NCBI GenBank assembly: GCA_017469605.1
Contig: JAFUGB010000278.1
Span: 1-14,909 of the forward strand
DNA from: Clostridia bacterium
GTDB lineage: Bacteria; Bacillota; Clostridia; Christensenellales; Aristaeellaceae
Direction of reading: 5' to 3'
DNA length: 14,909 nt
The position numbers and the translations under genes were made by a program. Positions 6,862 to 14,642 of this stretch are shown here, piece after piece. The notes under the pieces were generated by a model. It searched no databases. It was not told where the DNA came from and saw only the letters and a list, made by a program, of their open reading frames with translations. Each line of letters starts with the position of its first letter. Positions within the stretch are counted from its first letter, which is position 1.

Positions 6862-7866
6862 TTAGAAGCCGGTGAGGCGGAATACCCGGTCCATGGGGTT
6901 CAGCGAGGGTTTGGCAGGATCCATATAGGGCTGGGCCGCCGATTCAAACAGCACCAGCACGTCCCCGTCCACGGTGCACAGGCTTTCGGTCATGGGCGGG
7001 CAGACCAGCGCGGCCTCCCGCTTTTTGCTGTCCAGTATCCACAGGGGCGCCTGCCCGCCCTCCAGCGTCACCGTGCCGTCGGATGGGCGGGCCAGCACGT
7101 TCTCATAGCGGTAGATCATGGAATTGGCCCGCCGCCCATAGGACTGGCTCAAATAGATTTTGCCCGCCGCCGTGGTGATGCCCTGGATCCGCTCGGTCAT
7201 GGACAGCACGTAATCGGGCACCGAAAAGTCCTGCCCTTCGCCCATCACGTAACCGCAGGTCCAGGCGCGCTGCAGCCCGTCCGCCGTTTTGACCCGGTGG
7301 CCGGCGTCGGTGGGGTAATCGCCGCTGTACTGAAATTCGCCCACCCAAAGCACGCCCTCGCTGTAGCAGCAGTAGGAGGAATTGACCGGCACCGGGATCT
7401 CCTGGGCAAAGCGGCAGTCCCCCGAGACGGGCAGGGCGCCGAAGTCCGCCAGCGAAATGCGGTACAGCATATGCGCGTTGGACAGGTAAATGTCCCGATC
7501 GGTCACGCATACGCCGCCGGCGTGGCCGTTATAATCGCTGCCGTCGGCATAGTGCAGGAAGGCTTCCTTCACCACCTCGCCGGTGGCATAATCCACAGCG
7601 ATCAGCGCGCTGTTTCCCTTGTCCGCGCGGTAGCCCGCAAACAGCAGCCAGTTTTCCTCCGGCATATAGCTGATGCCCTGGGGAACGATGCCCTCCGCCA
7701 GGCCGGGGATGACCACCGACAGCTCCCCGCTTTGGTAAAATCGGTCAAAGGCCGCGTCGGTCTGGGCGCAATCGGTCACCGACGCGGCGGTATAGGTAAA
7801 TTCCTGCGCGGCCGCCGGACAGGTCAGCAGCGCCAGCATCAGCGCAATGAGCCAACGTTTCATCAT
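6862..7866 (-). CDS. Secreted protein of unknown function, probable beta-propeller
   Basis: Protein of 334 residues with a clear signal peptide: basic MMKRW, a hydrophobic core LIALMLALL and a probable cleavage after AAA (residue 20). C16 follows LLT, a poor lipobox, so a lipoprotein is less likely. The mature part is rich in short beta-strands with repeated aromatic/glycine turns (VPQGISYMPEENWLLFAGY, ALIAVDYATGEVV, GHAGGVCVTDRDIYLSN, EGVLWVGEFQYSGDY, RIQGITTAAGKIYLSQSYG, SLCTVDGDVLVLFESAA). These suggest a six- or seven-bladed propeller with a 'read a value, then show it' strand pattern like YncE- or lactonase-type folds. No catalytic motif was recognised and I do not assign a function. AAAGGAGA precedes ATG 7866, and the gene lies 30 bases downstream of the rRNA methyltransferase, so the two are probably co-transcribed. 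Confidence 0.75.
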   Translation of the reverse strand: MMKRWLIALMLALLTCPAAAQEFTYTAASVTDCAQTDAAFDRFYQSGELSVVIPGLAEGIVPQGISYMPEENWLLFAGYRADKGNSALIAVDYATGEVVKEAFLHYADGSDYNGHAGGVCVTDRDIYLSNAHMLYRISLADFGALPVSGDCRFAQEIPVPVNSSYCCYSEGVLWVGEFQYSGDYPTDAGHRVKTADGLQRAWTCGYVMGEGQDFSVPDYVLSMTERIQGITTAAGKIYLSQSYGRRANSMIYRYENVLARPSDGTVTLEGGQAPLWILDSKKREAALVCPPMTESLCTVDGDVLVLFESAAQPYMDPAKPSLNPMDRVFRLTGF

Positions 7867-7896
7867 GGATTTTGTCTCCTTTCCCGGTCAACGGCT

Positions 7897-9015
7897 TCAA
7901 AACCGCATGAAATTGCACTCCAGCCGCCCGTTGTACAGCCGGGTCTTTTTCCGGGCCCGCAGGCCGGCTACCCGTTCAAAGCCGGGATGGCTGGTAATAA
8001 CGCACAGGCGGCTGCCGGGATGGCGCAAAAGCAGGGGCTTCATCTGGCGGTACAGGCTTTCGCATTGCTTCCTGTCTCCCAGTCGCTCCCCGTAGGGCGG
8101 ATTGGTAAGGAAGCAGATGTTCTCTTCCGCCAGGCTGAGATCGCGCAGGTCCTCCCGGAACACCCGGATTTTGCCCTCCAGCCCGGCCTGCCGGATATGG
8201 CGGCGGGCCAGCGTCAGCGCCTCCTGGCTGATATCGCTGCCGCTGACGGACGGGATCAGGGCGGGATCATACTGCTTTTTTGCGTCCTCCCGAATCTCCC
8301 GCAGGGCGGCGGTATCCATCCCGGTCCAGCGTTCGGCGTCAAAGGCCCGGGTGAGCCCCGGCGCCCGGCGGGCCGCCCGGAAGGCCGCCTCAATCAGCAG
8401 CGTGCCGGTGCCGCAGCATGGATCGTGCAGCGGTGTGTCCCCCCGCCAGCCCGAAAGCGTCACCAGCGCGGCGGCCGCCGTTTCCCTGAGCGGCGCTTCG
8501 CCGTTCCAAGTGCGGTAGCCCCGGCGGTTCAGCGCGTCGCCGCACAGGTCCAGGGTGACCCTGGCCATATCGTGATGCAGCGCCGTATCCACCTGGTACC
8601 GCGGCCCCGTTTCGGGCAGGGTGCCGGTGCGGTAAGCGCCCATCATATGCTCCACCAGCGCCTTTTTGGTGATGGCCTGGCAGTCCCGCACGCTCATGAG
8701 CTGGCTGCGAGCGCAGCGGCCCGATACCGGCATGGCGGCGTCTCGGGGCAGCACTTCGCTCCAGGGCGCGGCCTTCACCAGCTGAAAAAGCGCCTCAAAG
8801 CTGCGGCATTCTCCCTCGGCCATCACCAGCAGCACCCGGTCAGCGCAGGAAAGCCACAGGCAGGCCCGGAACGCCTCGGTCAAGGTGGCCGTAAAGCGCA
8901 CACTGCCCAGCTCGGCACGGGCGTCCGCGAACCCCAGGCGCAAAAGCTCCCGCTTGCACAGGCCTTCCAATCCGGCGGCGGCGGTGGCGATAAAGGTAAG
9001 CTTGCTATCTAACAT
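7897..9015 (-). CDS. rlmL: THUMP-domain class I SAM-dependent RNA methyltransferase (RlmL/YpsC type)
   Basis: Predicted 23S rRNA guanine-N2 methyltransferase acting on the large ribosomal subunit; E. coli RlmL modifies G2445 through its N-terminal half, and B. subtilis YpsC is the usual Gram-positive counterpart. It has 372 residues, matching the short YpsC form rather than the fused RlmKL. An N-terminal ferredoxin-like/THUMP region (about 1-160; FIATAAAGLEGLCKREL at the start, SQLMSVRDCQAITKKALVE near 104-122) is followed by the methyltransferase domain: NRRGYR (163-168), motif I DPCCGTGT (198-205), GSDIS (259-263) and catalytic motif NPPYGER (305-311). The start at 9015 is supported by GGAG (9023-9026 on the opposite strand), seven bases upstream, and by a -10 box TATAAT 38 bases upstream. 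The exact target base is inferred from family only. Confidence 0.9.
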   Translation of the reverse strand: MLDSKLTFIATAAAGLEGLCKRELLRLGFADARAELGSVRFTATLTEAFRACLWLSCADRVLLVMAEGECRSFEALFQLVKAAPWSEVLPRDAAMPVSGRCARSQLMSVRDCQAITKKALVEHMMGAYRTGTLPETGPRYQVDTALHHDMARVTLDLCGDALNRRGYRTWNGEAPLRETAAAALVTLSGWRGDTPLHDPCCGTGTLLIEAAFRAARRAPGLTRAFDAERWTGMDTAALREIREDAKKQYDPALIPSVSGSDISQEALTLARRHIRQAGLEGKIRVFREDLRDLSLAEENICFLTNPPYGERLGDRKQCESLYRQMKPLLLRHPGSRLCVITSHPGFERVAGLRARKKTRLYNGRLECNFMRF

Positions 9016-9053
9016 AAAAGCGCTCCATAAACAAATGATGCAACCATGCCTTT

Positions 9054-9082
9054 ATTATACCGGTTTTTGCTCTTCTCCGCAA
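9054..9082 (-). promoter_or_regulatory. Promoter for rlmL
   Basis: On the - strand, TATAAT (9059-9054) has a TTGCGG -35 box (9082-9077) separated by 17 bases. The -10 is perfect; the -35 matches the consensus in three positions. It lies 38 bases before the rlmL start codon. Confidence 0.6.
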
Positions 9083-9110
9083 CGCCTGCCGGCCCGAATT
9101 TTGCGCTCCG

Positions 9111-9132
9111 GCTCCCGCGGGGGAGCTTTTTT
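9111..9132 (+). terminator. Intrinsic terminator on + strand upstream of parE
   Basis: GCTCCC-GCGG-GGGAGC forms a perfect six-pair GC stem with a four-base loop, directly followed by six T's. It acts only on the + strand. No + strand gene lies upstream for more than 2 kb, so it would stop antisense transcripts leaving the rlmL region or an unrecognised small RNA, and it insulates the parE promoter. Confidence 0.8.
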
Positions 9133-9196
9133 ATTGTGAATATTTTACGGTTATATGTCATTCCTTGGCAGTTTGTGTCTAAAAGTTTGCACAGTT

Positions 9197-9226
9197 TTGA
9201 CATTCTACCCCAATATATGGTATAAT
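9197..9226 (+). promoter_or_regulatory. Near-consensus sigma-A promoter for parE-parC
   Basis: Perfect -35 TTGACA (9197-9202) and perfect -10 TATAAT (9221-9226) are separated by 18 bases, with an extended -10 TGG just before the -10. The expected start of transcription is near 9233, giving a leader of about 30 bases. It lies downstream of the + strand terminator. Confidence 0.88.
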
Positions 9227-9248
9227 AAATTGTTACGCCATCAAGTTT

Positions 9249-9255
9249 GGGAGGG
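9249..9255 (+). promoter_or_regulatory. Ribosome binding site fixing the parE start
   Basis: GGGAGGG sits seven bases before ATG 9263. The frame is open upstream to 9155, but that longer start precedes the promoter, so 9263 is chosen. Confidence 0.8.
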
Positions 9256-9262
9256 TCTTTTC

Positions 9263-11254
9263 ATGACACAGCTCAGGTCTCAGGAGAACAGCTACAATGC
9301 CGGTAAGCTGCAGGTATTGGAGGGGCTGGACGCCGTTCGCATGCGTCCGGGCATGTACATTGGCACCACCGGCGTCCGGGGCCTGCATCACCTGCTGTGG
9401 GAAATCGTGGATAACGGCATTGACGAGGCCCTGGGCGGCTACGCCACCGAGCTCATTGTGACGCTGCACAAGGACGGCAGCGCCTCGGTATGGGACAACG
9501 GCCGCGGCGTGCCTGTGGACGAGCACCCGCAGTACCATATCACAGGCATCGAGCTGATTTATACCCGCCTGCACGCAGGCGGCAAATTTGACAACAACAA
9601 CTACGCCTATTCCGGCGGCCTGCACGGCGTGGGCGCCTCGGTGGTGAACGCCCTGTCCAAGTGGATGACGGTGGATTCCTTCCGGGACTGGGCGCACTAC
9701 CAGATGCGGTTTGAAACGGTGTGGGATGAAAAGGAAAAGAAATGGCACGCCGGCAAACCGGTGGGCGGCCTTGAAAAGCTGGGCAATACCCGCAAGCGCG
9801 GCACGCTGGTGCGCTTCATGCCCGATGAAAACATCTTTACCGAGGATCACCGCTTCAACTCGGAAACGGTGTCCCGCCGCCTGCGGGAATTGGCCTACCT
9901 GAACAAGGGACTTAAAATCACCTTTGTGGACGAGCGGGCCAAAGAAGACGACAAAAAACAGATGGAATTCTGCTACGCGGGCGGCATCAGCGATTATGTG
10001 AAATACCTGAACCTGAACAAAACCCCGCTGCACGCCGATCCCATCCTGCTGGAGGGCAAAAAGGACGATATCCTGTGCACCGTGGCCATGCAGTACACCG
10101 ACAGCTACACCGAAAGCGTGTTCAGCTATGTCAACAACATTCCCACCTCCGAGGGCGGCACCCATGAAATGGGCTTCCGCACGGCGCTGACCAAGGCCTT
10201 CAACGATTACGCCCGCAAGATCGGCGCACTGAAGGAAAAGGACGCCAACCTGGCGGGCGAGGACTTTCGGGAGGGCCTGACGGCGGTGGTCACCGTAATG
10301 GTGAAAAATCCCCAGTTCGAGGGGCAGACCAAGGGCAAATTGGGCAACAGCGAGGTGAAGCCCGCGGTGGAGGCCATTGTCACCGGCCAGCTGTACGAAT
10401 TCCTGGAAAACCTGAAAAACGGCGAATTGGCCCAAAAGATCATTGAAAAGGCGGTAAAAAGCGCCAAGGTACGGGAGGCCGCCCGCAAGGCCCGGGACGT
10501 GGCGCGCCAGCGCAACAGCCTGGAGGCCGCGCCGCTGGTGGGCAAATTATCGGCCTGCACCGGCCGCAAGCCGGTGGAAAACGAGCTGTTCATTGTGGAG
10601 GGCGACAGCGCCGGCGGCAGCGCCAAGCAGGGCCGCGACCGGCATTTCCAGGCCATATTGCCCCTGCGCGGCAAGCCCCTGAACGCCGAAAAGAAGCGGC
10701 TGGACCAGGTGCTGCAAAACGAGGAGTTCCGCAGCCTGATTACAGCGCTGGGCACCAATATAGATGAGGATTTTGACATCAGCGCCCTCAAATACCACAA
10801 GGTGATCATCCTGAGCGACGCCGACCAGGACGGCGCCCACATCCGCGCCATCCTGCTCACCTTCTTCTATCGTTACATGAAGGAGCTGATCGCCCAGGGC
10901 CATGTGTACATCGGCATGCCGCCGCTGTACCTGGTCAAGCGCCCCGGCGGCATCCAGGAATACGCCTATGACGACAAGGCGCTGCGCAAGCTCACCGAGG
11001 GCAAAAAGAACTACACCATCCAGCGCTATAAGGGCCTGGGCGAAATGAACCCCGAGCAGCTGTGGGAAACCACCATGGACCCGGCCAACCGCCGGCTCAT
11101 GCGCGTGACATTGGAGGATGCCGCCCGGGAGGATGAAATCATTACCGTGCTCATGGGCGACAAGGTGGACCCCCGCCGGGAGTATATCATCAGCCACGCC
11201 GAGTTCAACAGGGAAGATACCTTTGAGCAGCACGCCCAGGCGCAGATGAACTGA
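9263..11254 (+). CDS. parE: Topoisomerase IV subunit B (type IIA topoisomerase ATPase/TOPRIM subunit)
   Basis: ATPase subunit of a type IIA topoisomerase, 663 residues from ATG 9263. The N-terminal GHKL ATPase domain shows the catalytic glutamate and Mg-binding asparagine in EIVDN (E47, N51), DNGRGVP (78-84) and the ATP lid GGLHGVG (118-124). The transducer domain carries the QTK loop (Q355-K357). The TOPRIM domain has EGDSAGGSA with E446 and the metal-binding DADQD (D519, D521, D523), followed by PLRGKPLN-type and QRYKGLGEMNPEQLW signatures. All catalytic residues are present. The length lacks the long insertion of proteobacterial GyrB. GyrB and ParE are hard to separate by eye; ParE is favoured because the partner gene 75 bases downstream lacks the blade-1 GyrA box. 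It could also be called a second gyrase B. Confidence 0.85.
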   Translation: MTQLRSQENSYNAGKLQVLEGLDAVRMRPGMYIGTTGVRGLHHLLWEIVDNGIDEALGGYATELIVTLHKDGSASVWDNGRGVPVDEHPQYHITGIELIYTRLHAGGKFDNNNYAYSGGLHGVGASVVNALSKWMTVDSFRDWAHYQMRFETVWDEKEKKWHAGKPVGGLEKLGNTRKRGTLVRFMPDENIFTEDHRFNSETVSRRLRELAYLNKGLKITFVDERAKEDDKKQMEFCYAGGISDYVKYLNLNKTPLHADPILLEGKKDDILCTVAMQYTDSYTESVFSYVNNIPTSEGGTHEMGFRTALTKAFNDYARKIGALKEKDANLAGEDFREGLTAVVTVMVKNPQFEGQTKGKLGNSEVKPAVEAIVTGQLYEFLENLKNGELAQKIIEKAVKSAKVREAARKARDVARQRNSLEAAPLVGKLSACTGRKPVENELFIVEGDSAGGSAKQGRDRHFQAILPLRGKPLNAEKKRLDQVLQNEEFRSLITALGTNIDEDFDISALKYHKVIILSDADQDGAHIRAILLTFFYRYMKELIAQGHVYIGMPPLYLVKRPGGIQEYAYDDKALRKLTEGKKNYTIQRYKGLGEMNPEQLWETTMDPANRRLMRVTLEDAAREDEIITVLMGDKVDPRREYIISHAEFNREDTFEQHAQAQMN

Positions 11255-11273
11255 AAATAAGCGACCAGGCGAT

Positions 11274-11297
11274 ATCGGCGCGGTCCGATCCGCCGAT
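11274..11297. repeat. Small inverted repeat between parE and parC
   Basis: ATCGGCG (11274-11280) pairs perfectly with CGCCGAT (11291-11297) around a ten-base loop. No T-run follows. It may modestly affect parC expression; TAAGGAG at 11313-11319 serves as the parC ribosome site. Confidence 0.4.
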
Positions 11298-11329
11298 CAT
11301 TCCCATACCAAGTAAGGAGCTGTCACCCC

Positions 11330-13783
11330 ATGCCCAAAACCACCCAAACCCCGCCGCCCGCCAATCCCCATGAGATCATCCAGATGCCGCTGGAAGACGT
11401 GATGCACATGAGCATGATGCCCTATGCCGAGCACGTCATATTGGAGCGCGCGCTTCCGCGGGTGGAGGACGGCTTAAAGCCCGTGCAGCGCCGCATCCTG
11501 TACACCATGATGGAGCTGGGCAACACGCCGGACAAGCCCCACCGCAAGTGCGCCCGCATTGTGGGCGACTGCCTTGGTAAATACCATCCCCACGGCGACA
11601 GCAGCGTATACGACGCCCTGGTGCGCATGGCCCAGGGGTTCAGCATGCGCGAAACGCTGGTGGACGGCCACGGCAACTTTGGATCGCTGGACGGCGACAG
11701 CGCCGCCGCCATGCGCTATACCGAGGCGCGCATGGCCCCGCTGGCGTTGCAGATGCTGCGGGACCTGGACAAGGATACCGTGCCCTTCAGCCTGAACTTT
11801 GACGATACCCTGAAGGAGCCCGATATCCTGCCCGCCCGATACCCAAACCTGCTGGTCAACGGCGCCACCGGCATTGCCGTGGGACTGGCCACCAACATCC
11901 CCACCCACAACCTGCGGGAGGTCATCGCGGCGGTCAACCTGCGCATTGACGACCCCAAGGCCGGCCTGGATGATTTTATGCGCGTGCTGCCCGGCCCGGA
12001 TTTTCCCACGGGCGGCATCCTGCTGGACACGCCCGAGCTTCGCGTGGCCTATGAAACCGGCCGCGCCAAGCTGGCGCTTCGCGCCCGGGCGCACATTGAA
12101 AAAGGCCCGCTGGGCCGCAGCCTCATCGTGATCACCGAAATCCCCTACGGCGTCAACAAGGCCGATATGCTGGCCAAAATCCTCAAGGTTTCGGAAGAAA
12201 AAAAGGCGCAGTTCAGCTGCATCCATGATATCCGGGATGAGAGCGACCGCAGCGGCCTGCGCGCCGTGATCGAGATCAAAAAGGATTTTGACGCCAACAA
12301 AATTTTGCAGAAGCTGTATAAATACAGCGATCTGCAGATCACCTATGGCGTCAACATGGTGGCCATCAAGGACGGCAAGCCCATGCAGCTGGGGCTGATC
12401 CCGCTGCTGGACGCCTTCATTGCCCACCAGAAAAACGTGATCACCCGCCGCAGCCGCTACGATCTGGAAAACGCCAAGGCGCGCGCCCACATCGTGGAGG
12501 GCCTGATCCACGCGGTGGATATCCTGGACGATATCATTAAAACCATCCGCGCCAGTAAAAACGGCAAGGAGGCCCGGGAGCGCCTGTGCGCTCAGTTTGG
12601 CTTTACCGAACTGCAGGCCCAGGCCATATTGGACCTGCGCCTTCAGCGGCTCACCGGCCTGGAGATCCTGGCGCTGCAAAACGAGTTTGCGCAGCTGCAA
12701 AAAACCATCAACGAACTGGAAAGCATCCTGGCCAGCGAAAAGAAGCTGCTGAAGGTTATCAAAAAGGAGCTGGCCGAGATCGGTGAGCAGTTTGGTGACG
12801 ACCGCCGCACCACCATCCTCAGGGAGGATCCCGTTTCTTCCGCCGCCGAGGAAGAGGAGGTCGATTTGCCTGTGCCCGAGGACTGCGTGGTGCTGTACAC
12901 CCGGGGCGGGCAATTGCGCCGCATGCTGCCGCGCATTTTTGAAAAAATCGATATTTCCACCCAGGAAAGCGATATGCCGCGGTTCCTGCTGCGCACGCAG
13001 ACCGATCATACCCTGCTGTTCTTCACCGATCGGGGCCAGTGCTATACGCTGCCCGTCAGCGGCATCAATGACAGCCTGCGCCCCAAGGAGCGCGGCGTGG
13101 CGCTTACCGGCATCCTCAACGGCTTTGAAAGCGGCGAAAACTGCGTCCGGATCCTGGATATCGCGCCGGGCGGATTTGATACGCTGCCCGATTTCCTGTT
13201 CTTCACCAAGAACGGCCTGATCAAGCGCAGCCCGGCCAAGGAATATGCCGTGCGCCGGGCGCGGTTCGCGGCGCTCTCCTTAAAGGATGGCGACGCCGTG
13301 GCCGCGGTGGCGCTGTGCGCTGACCGGGCGGACGCTTACTTTGTTACCAGGGGCGGCATGAGCATCCGCTTCGCCCTGGATACCGTGCCCGCCCAGGGCC
13401 GGGCCAGCGGCGGGGTCAAGGGCATTGCCCTGGCCGCGGGCGATGAAACGCTCTCCGCCGGCACGCTGACCAATGCCGACCAGCTGCTGCTGTTTACCGA
13501 GTGCGGATACGCTAAACGCGTGCCCGGCGCCATGCTGGATCCCCAAGGCCGGGGCGGCAAGGGCGCCCGCATCATGCCCTTTAACAAAAACGGCAGCACG
13601 GGCTCCTATGTGGCGGCCTGCAGGAAGCTGTCCTCCGTGCGCGATTTTACCGTGCTGCAGAAAAACGGCCTGCTTACCCCCATGAACAGCGAATCCATCG
13701 CCCCCCAGGGCATGAACGACAAGGGCAAAACCGCCGTGATCGCCCTGATGGACGATGTGGTAACAGACATTATCATCTGGTAA
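11330..13783 (+). CDS. parC: Topoisomerase IV subunit A (type IIA topoisomerase cleavage subunit)
   Basis: DNA breakage-and-rejoining subunit, 817 residues. The winged-helix cleavage domain contains the catalytic R129-Y130 in AAAMRYTEARM and the quinolone region KYHPHGDSSVYDALVRMAQ. Positions equivalent to E. coli GyrA S83 and D87 are S91 and D95, the quinolone-sensitive state. A coiled-coil stretch around 450-490 (LQNEFAQLQKTINELESIL) leads to the C-terminal domain (about 518-817), where six blade-like units can be picked out by their xVLYTRGG, LLFFTDRGQ, FLFFTKNG, AYFVTRGG, LLLFTECG and FTVLQKNG strands. Blade 1 lacks the GyrA box needed for gyrase wrapping; a related QGRGGKG (739-745) occurs in blade 5, as in some true GyrA proteins. 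A topoisomerase IV role (unlinking daughter chromosomes) is therefore favoured over gyrase. It forms an operon with parE. Confidence 0.87.
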   Translation: MPKTTQTPPPANPHEIIQMPLEDVMHMSMMPYAEHVILERALPRVEDGLKPVQRRILYTMMELGNTPDKPHRKCARIVGDCLGKYHPHGDSSVYDALVRMAQGFSMRETLVDGHGNFGSLDGDSAAAMRYTEARMAPLALQMLRDLDKDTVPFSLNFDDTLKEPDILPARYPNLLVNGATGIAVGLATNIPTHNLREVIAAVNLRIDDPKAGLDDFMRVLPGPDFPTGGILLDTPELRVAYETGRAKLALRARAHIEKGPLGRSLIVITEIPYGVNKADMLAKILKVSEEKKAQFSCIHDIRDESDRSGLRAVIEIKKDFDANKILQKLYKYSDLQITYGVNMVAIKDGKPMQLGLIPLLDAFIAHQKNVITRRSRYDLENAKARAHIVEGLIHAVDILDDIIKTIRASKNGKEARERLCAQFGFTELQAQAILDLRLQRLTGLEILALQNEFAQLQKTINELESILASEKKLLKVIKKELAEIGEQFGDDRRTTILREDPVSSAAEEEEVDLPVPEDCVVLYTRGGQLRRMLPRIFEKIDISTQESDMPRFLLRTQTDHTLLFFTDRGQCYTLPVSGINDSLRPKERGVALTGILNGFESGENCVRILDIAPGGFDTLPDFLFFTKNGLIKRSPAKEYAVRRARFAALSLKDGDAVAAVALCADRADAYFVTRGGMSIRFALDTVPAQGRASGGVKGIALAAGDETLSAGTLTNADQLLLFTECGYAKRVPGAMLDPQGRGGKGARIMPFNKNGSTGSYVAACRKLSSVRDFTVLQKNGLLTPMNSESIAPQGMNDKGKTAVIALMDDVVTDIIIW

Positions 13784-13817
13784 ACATCGGCGCCGCCGTG
13801 CCGCGGAAGAGCGTAAA

Positions 13818-13859
13818 GGGGAGAACGATAGGGGCCTCTGCGGCCCTTATCGTTCCCCC
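13818..13859 (+). terminator. Long hairpin after parC, probable terminator
   Basis: Arms 13818-13836 and 13842-13859 form 14 consecutive pairs (one G-U) plus further G-C pairs after one mismatch, around loop TCTGC. The following sequence, ACCAATTTCTGTTTG, is only moderately T-rich. It lies between two convergent genes and may serve both; a Rho-independent role is likely but not certain. Confidence 0.55.
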
Positions 13860-13940
13860 ACCAATTTCTGTTTGTACAGTTTTAATTTGGGATCAGTATG
13901 ATGTCCTGAAACCGCCGTTTCCCATGGCAGCTTTTGGATT

Positions 13941-14642
13941 TCATTCTTCTTTTCTGTTCGCGATCTCCTTCCGGACCCGGGCGGCGATCTCCCGATTGAA
14001 TTGGCCCATGCGGTCCTGGCTGTATCCCAAGGTGCTGCCGGGTATCAGGCAGCCGGAGGCCGCCTTGGCCCAGTCCTCGGGGAGGCCCATGCCGCGCAGC
14101 TCCTCCTCCGTCTCCACGGCGGCGCGGATGCCCCAGTAGGCGCCCACCGCGTTCACCCGGGCCACCAAGGAAGGATCGCCGGGCAGAATACGCCCAAAGC
14201 CGGGCAGGGCGGAACGCAGGGCAGCCAGCGTGGAGCCTTCATCCGTATTCACCGCCAGCAAGGCCCGCAGGCCCAGGGATACCCCGATGCCCGAACCCAC
14301 GATCTTAGCCTCCACGCAGCGCAGATCGGGCCGTGCCTGCTTCACGCCAGGCGGAATGACGCCCTTAGTGGCCATATCCAGCAAAATGGCCCCGGGCCGT
14401 GCGCAGCCCGCCAACGCCCAGAAGGCTTCCTCAATGGCCGGGGCAGGCAGCACCACGCAAATGATTTCCGCCGCCGCGGCGGCCCGCAGGTCCGCGCTGC
14501 CGGTCCCATGGTGCTTTTCCGCCAAGGCGCGGGCCTTGTCCGCCTCCCGGTCGATCAGGACCAGCTCCGCCTCCGGCGCGGCCAGGAAAGCGACGCCGCT
14601 CCCCATCAGGCCGCAGCCGATCACGGCAATTTTGACGCTCAT
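13941..14642 (-). CDS. NAD(P)-binding Rossmann-fold dehydrogenase-like protein
   Basis: Protein of 233 residues with an N-terminal dinucleotide-binding fold: KIAVIGCGLMGSGVAFL (GCGLMGSG at 9-16) and an acidic residue at the end of strand 2 (VLID, D31), which favours NAD over NADP. It resembles 6-phosphogluconate/3-hydroxyisobutyrate dehydrogenase or aspartate/3-hydroxyacyl-CoA dehydrogenase relatives (ICVVLPAPAIEEAF, GAILLDMATKGVIPPGV), but is about 60 residues shorter than typical beta-hydroxyacid dehydrogenases. The expected K-x-x-x-N catalytic helix reads LVARVNAVGAYWGIR, so the usual lysine appears replaced. The reaction is unknown. The start codon overlaps the stop of the upstream membrane protein (ATGA at 14642-14639), with no good ribosome site, so translation is likely coupled. 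No substrate is assigned. Confidence 0.75.
   Translation of the reverse strand: MSVKIAVIGCGLMGSGVAFLAAPEAELVLIDREADKARALAEKHHGTGSADLRAAAAAEIICVVLPAPAIEEAFWALAGCARPGAILLDMATKGVIPPGVKQARPDLRCVEAKIVGSGIGVSLGLRALLAVNTDEGSTLAALRSALPGFGRILPGDPSLVARVNAVGAYWGIRAAVETEEELRGMGLPEDWAKAASGCLIPGSTLGYSQDRMGQFNREIAARVRKEIANRKEE

Noticed and set aside
6794..6865. 23-codon + strand frame (MICEKF...) in the convergent spacer
   Set aside because: No ribosome site, and it runs into the end of the opposing gene.
7297..9012. 571-codon + strand open frame opposite rlmL and the secreted protein gene
   Set aside because: It is antisense to two recognisable genes; its composition (Pro/Gln/Ala/His-rich) is typical of a GC-rich shadow frame and no domain is visible.
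9009..9203. 64-codon - strand frame between parE and rlmL
   Set aside because: It covers the rlmL promoter and the terminator, has no ribosome site and overlaps the rlmL start out of frame.
9155..9262. Longer parE start at 9155
   Set aside because: It precedes the consensus promoter, whereas ATG 9263 has GGGAGGG at the right distance and begins at the family's normal N-terminus.
9233..10435. 400-codon - strand open frame opposite parE
   Set aside because: A shadow of parE with biased composition and no recognisable family.
11474..13009. 511-codon - strand open frame opposite parC
   Set aside because: A shadow of GC-rich parC; no start signal or domain, and low-complexity composition.
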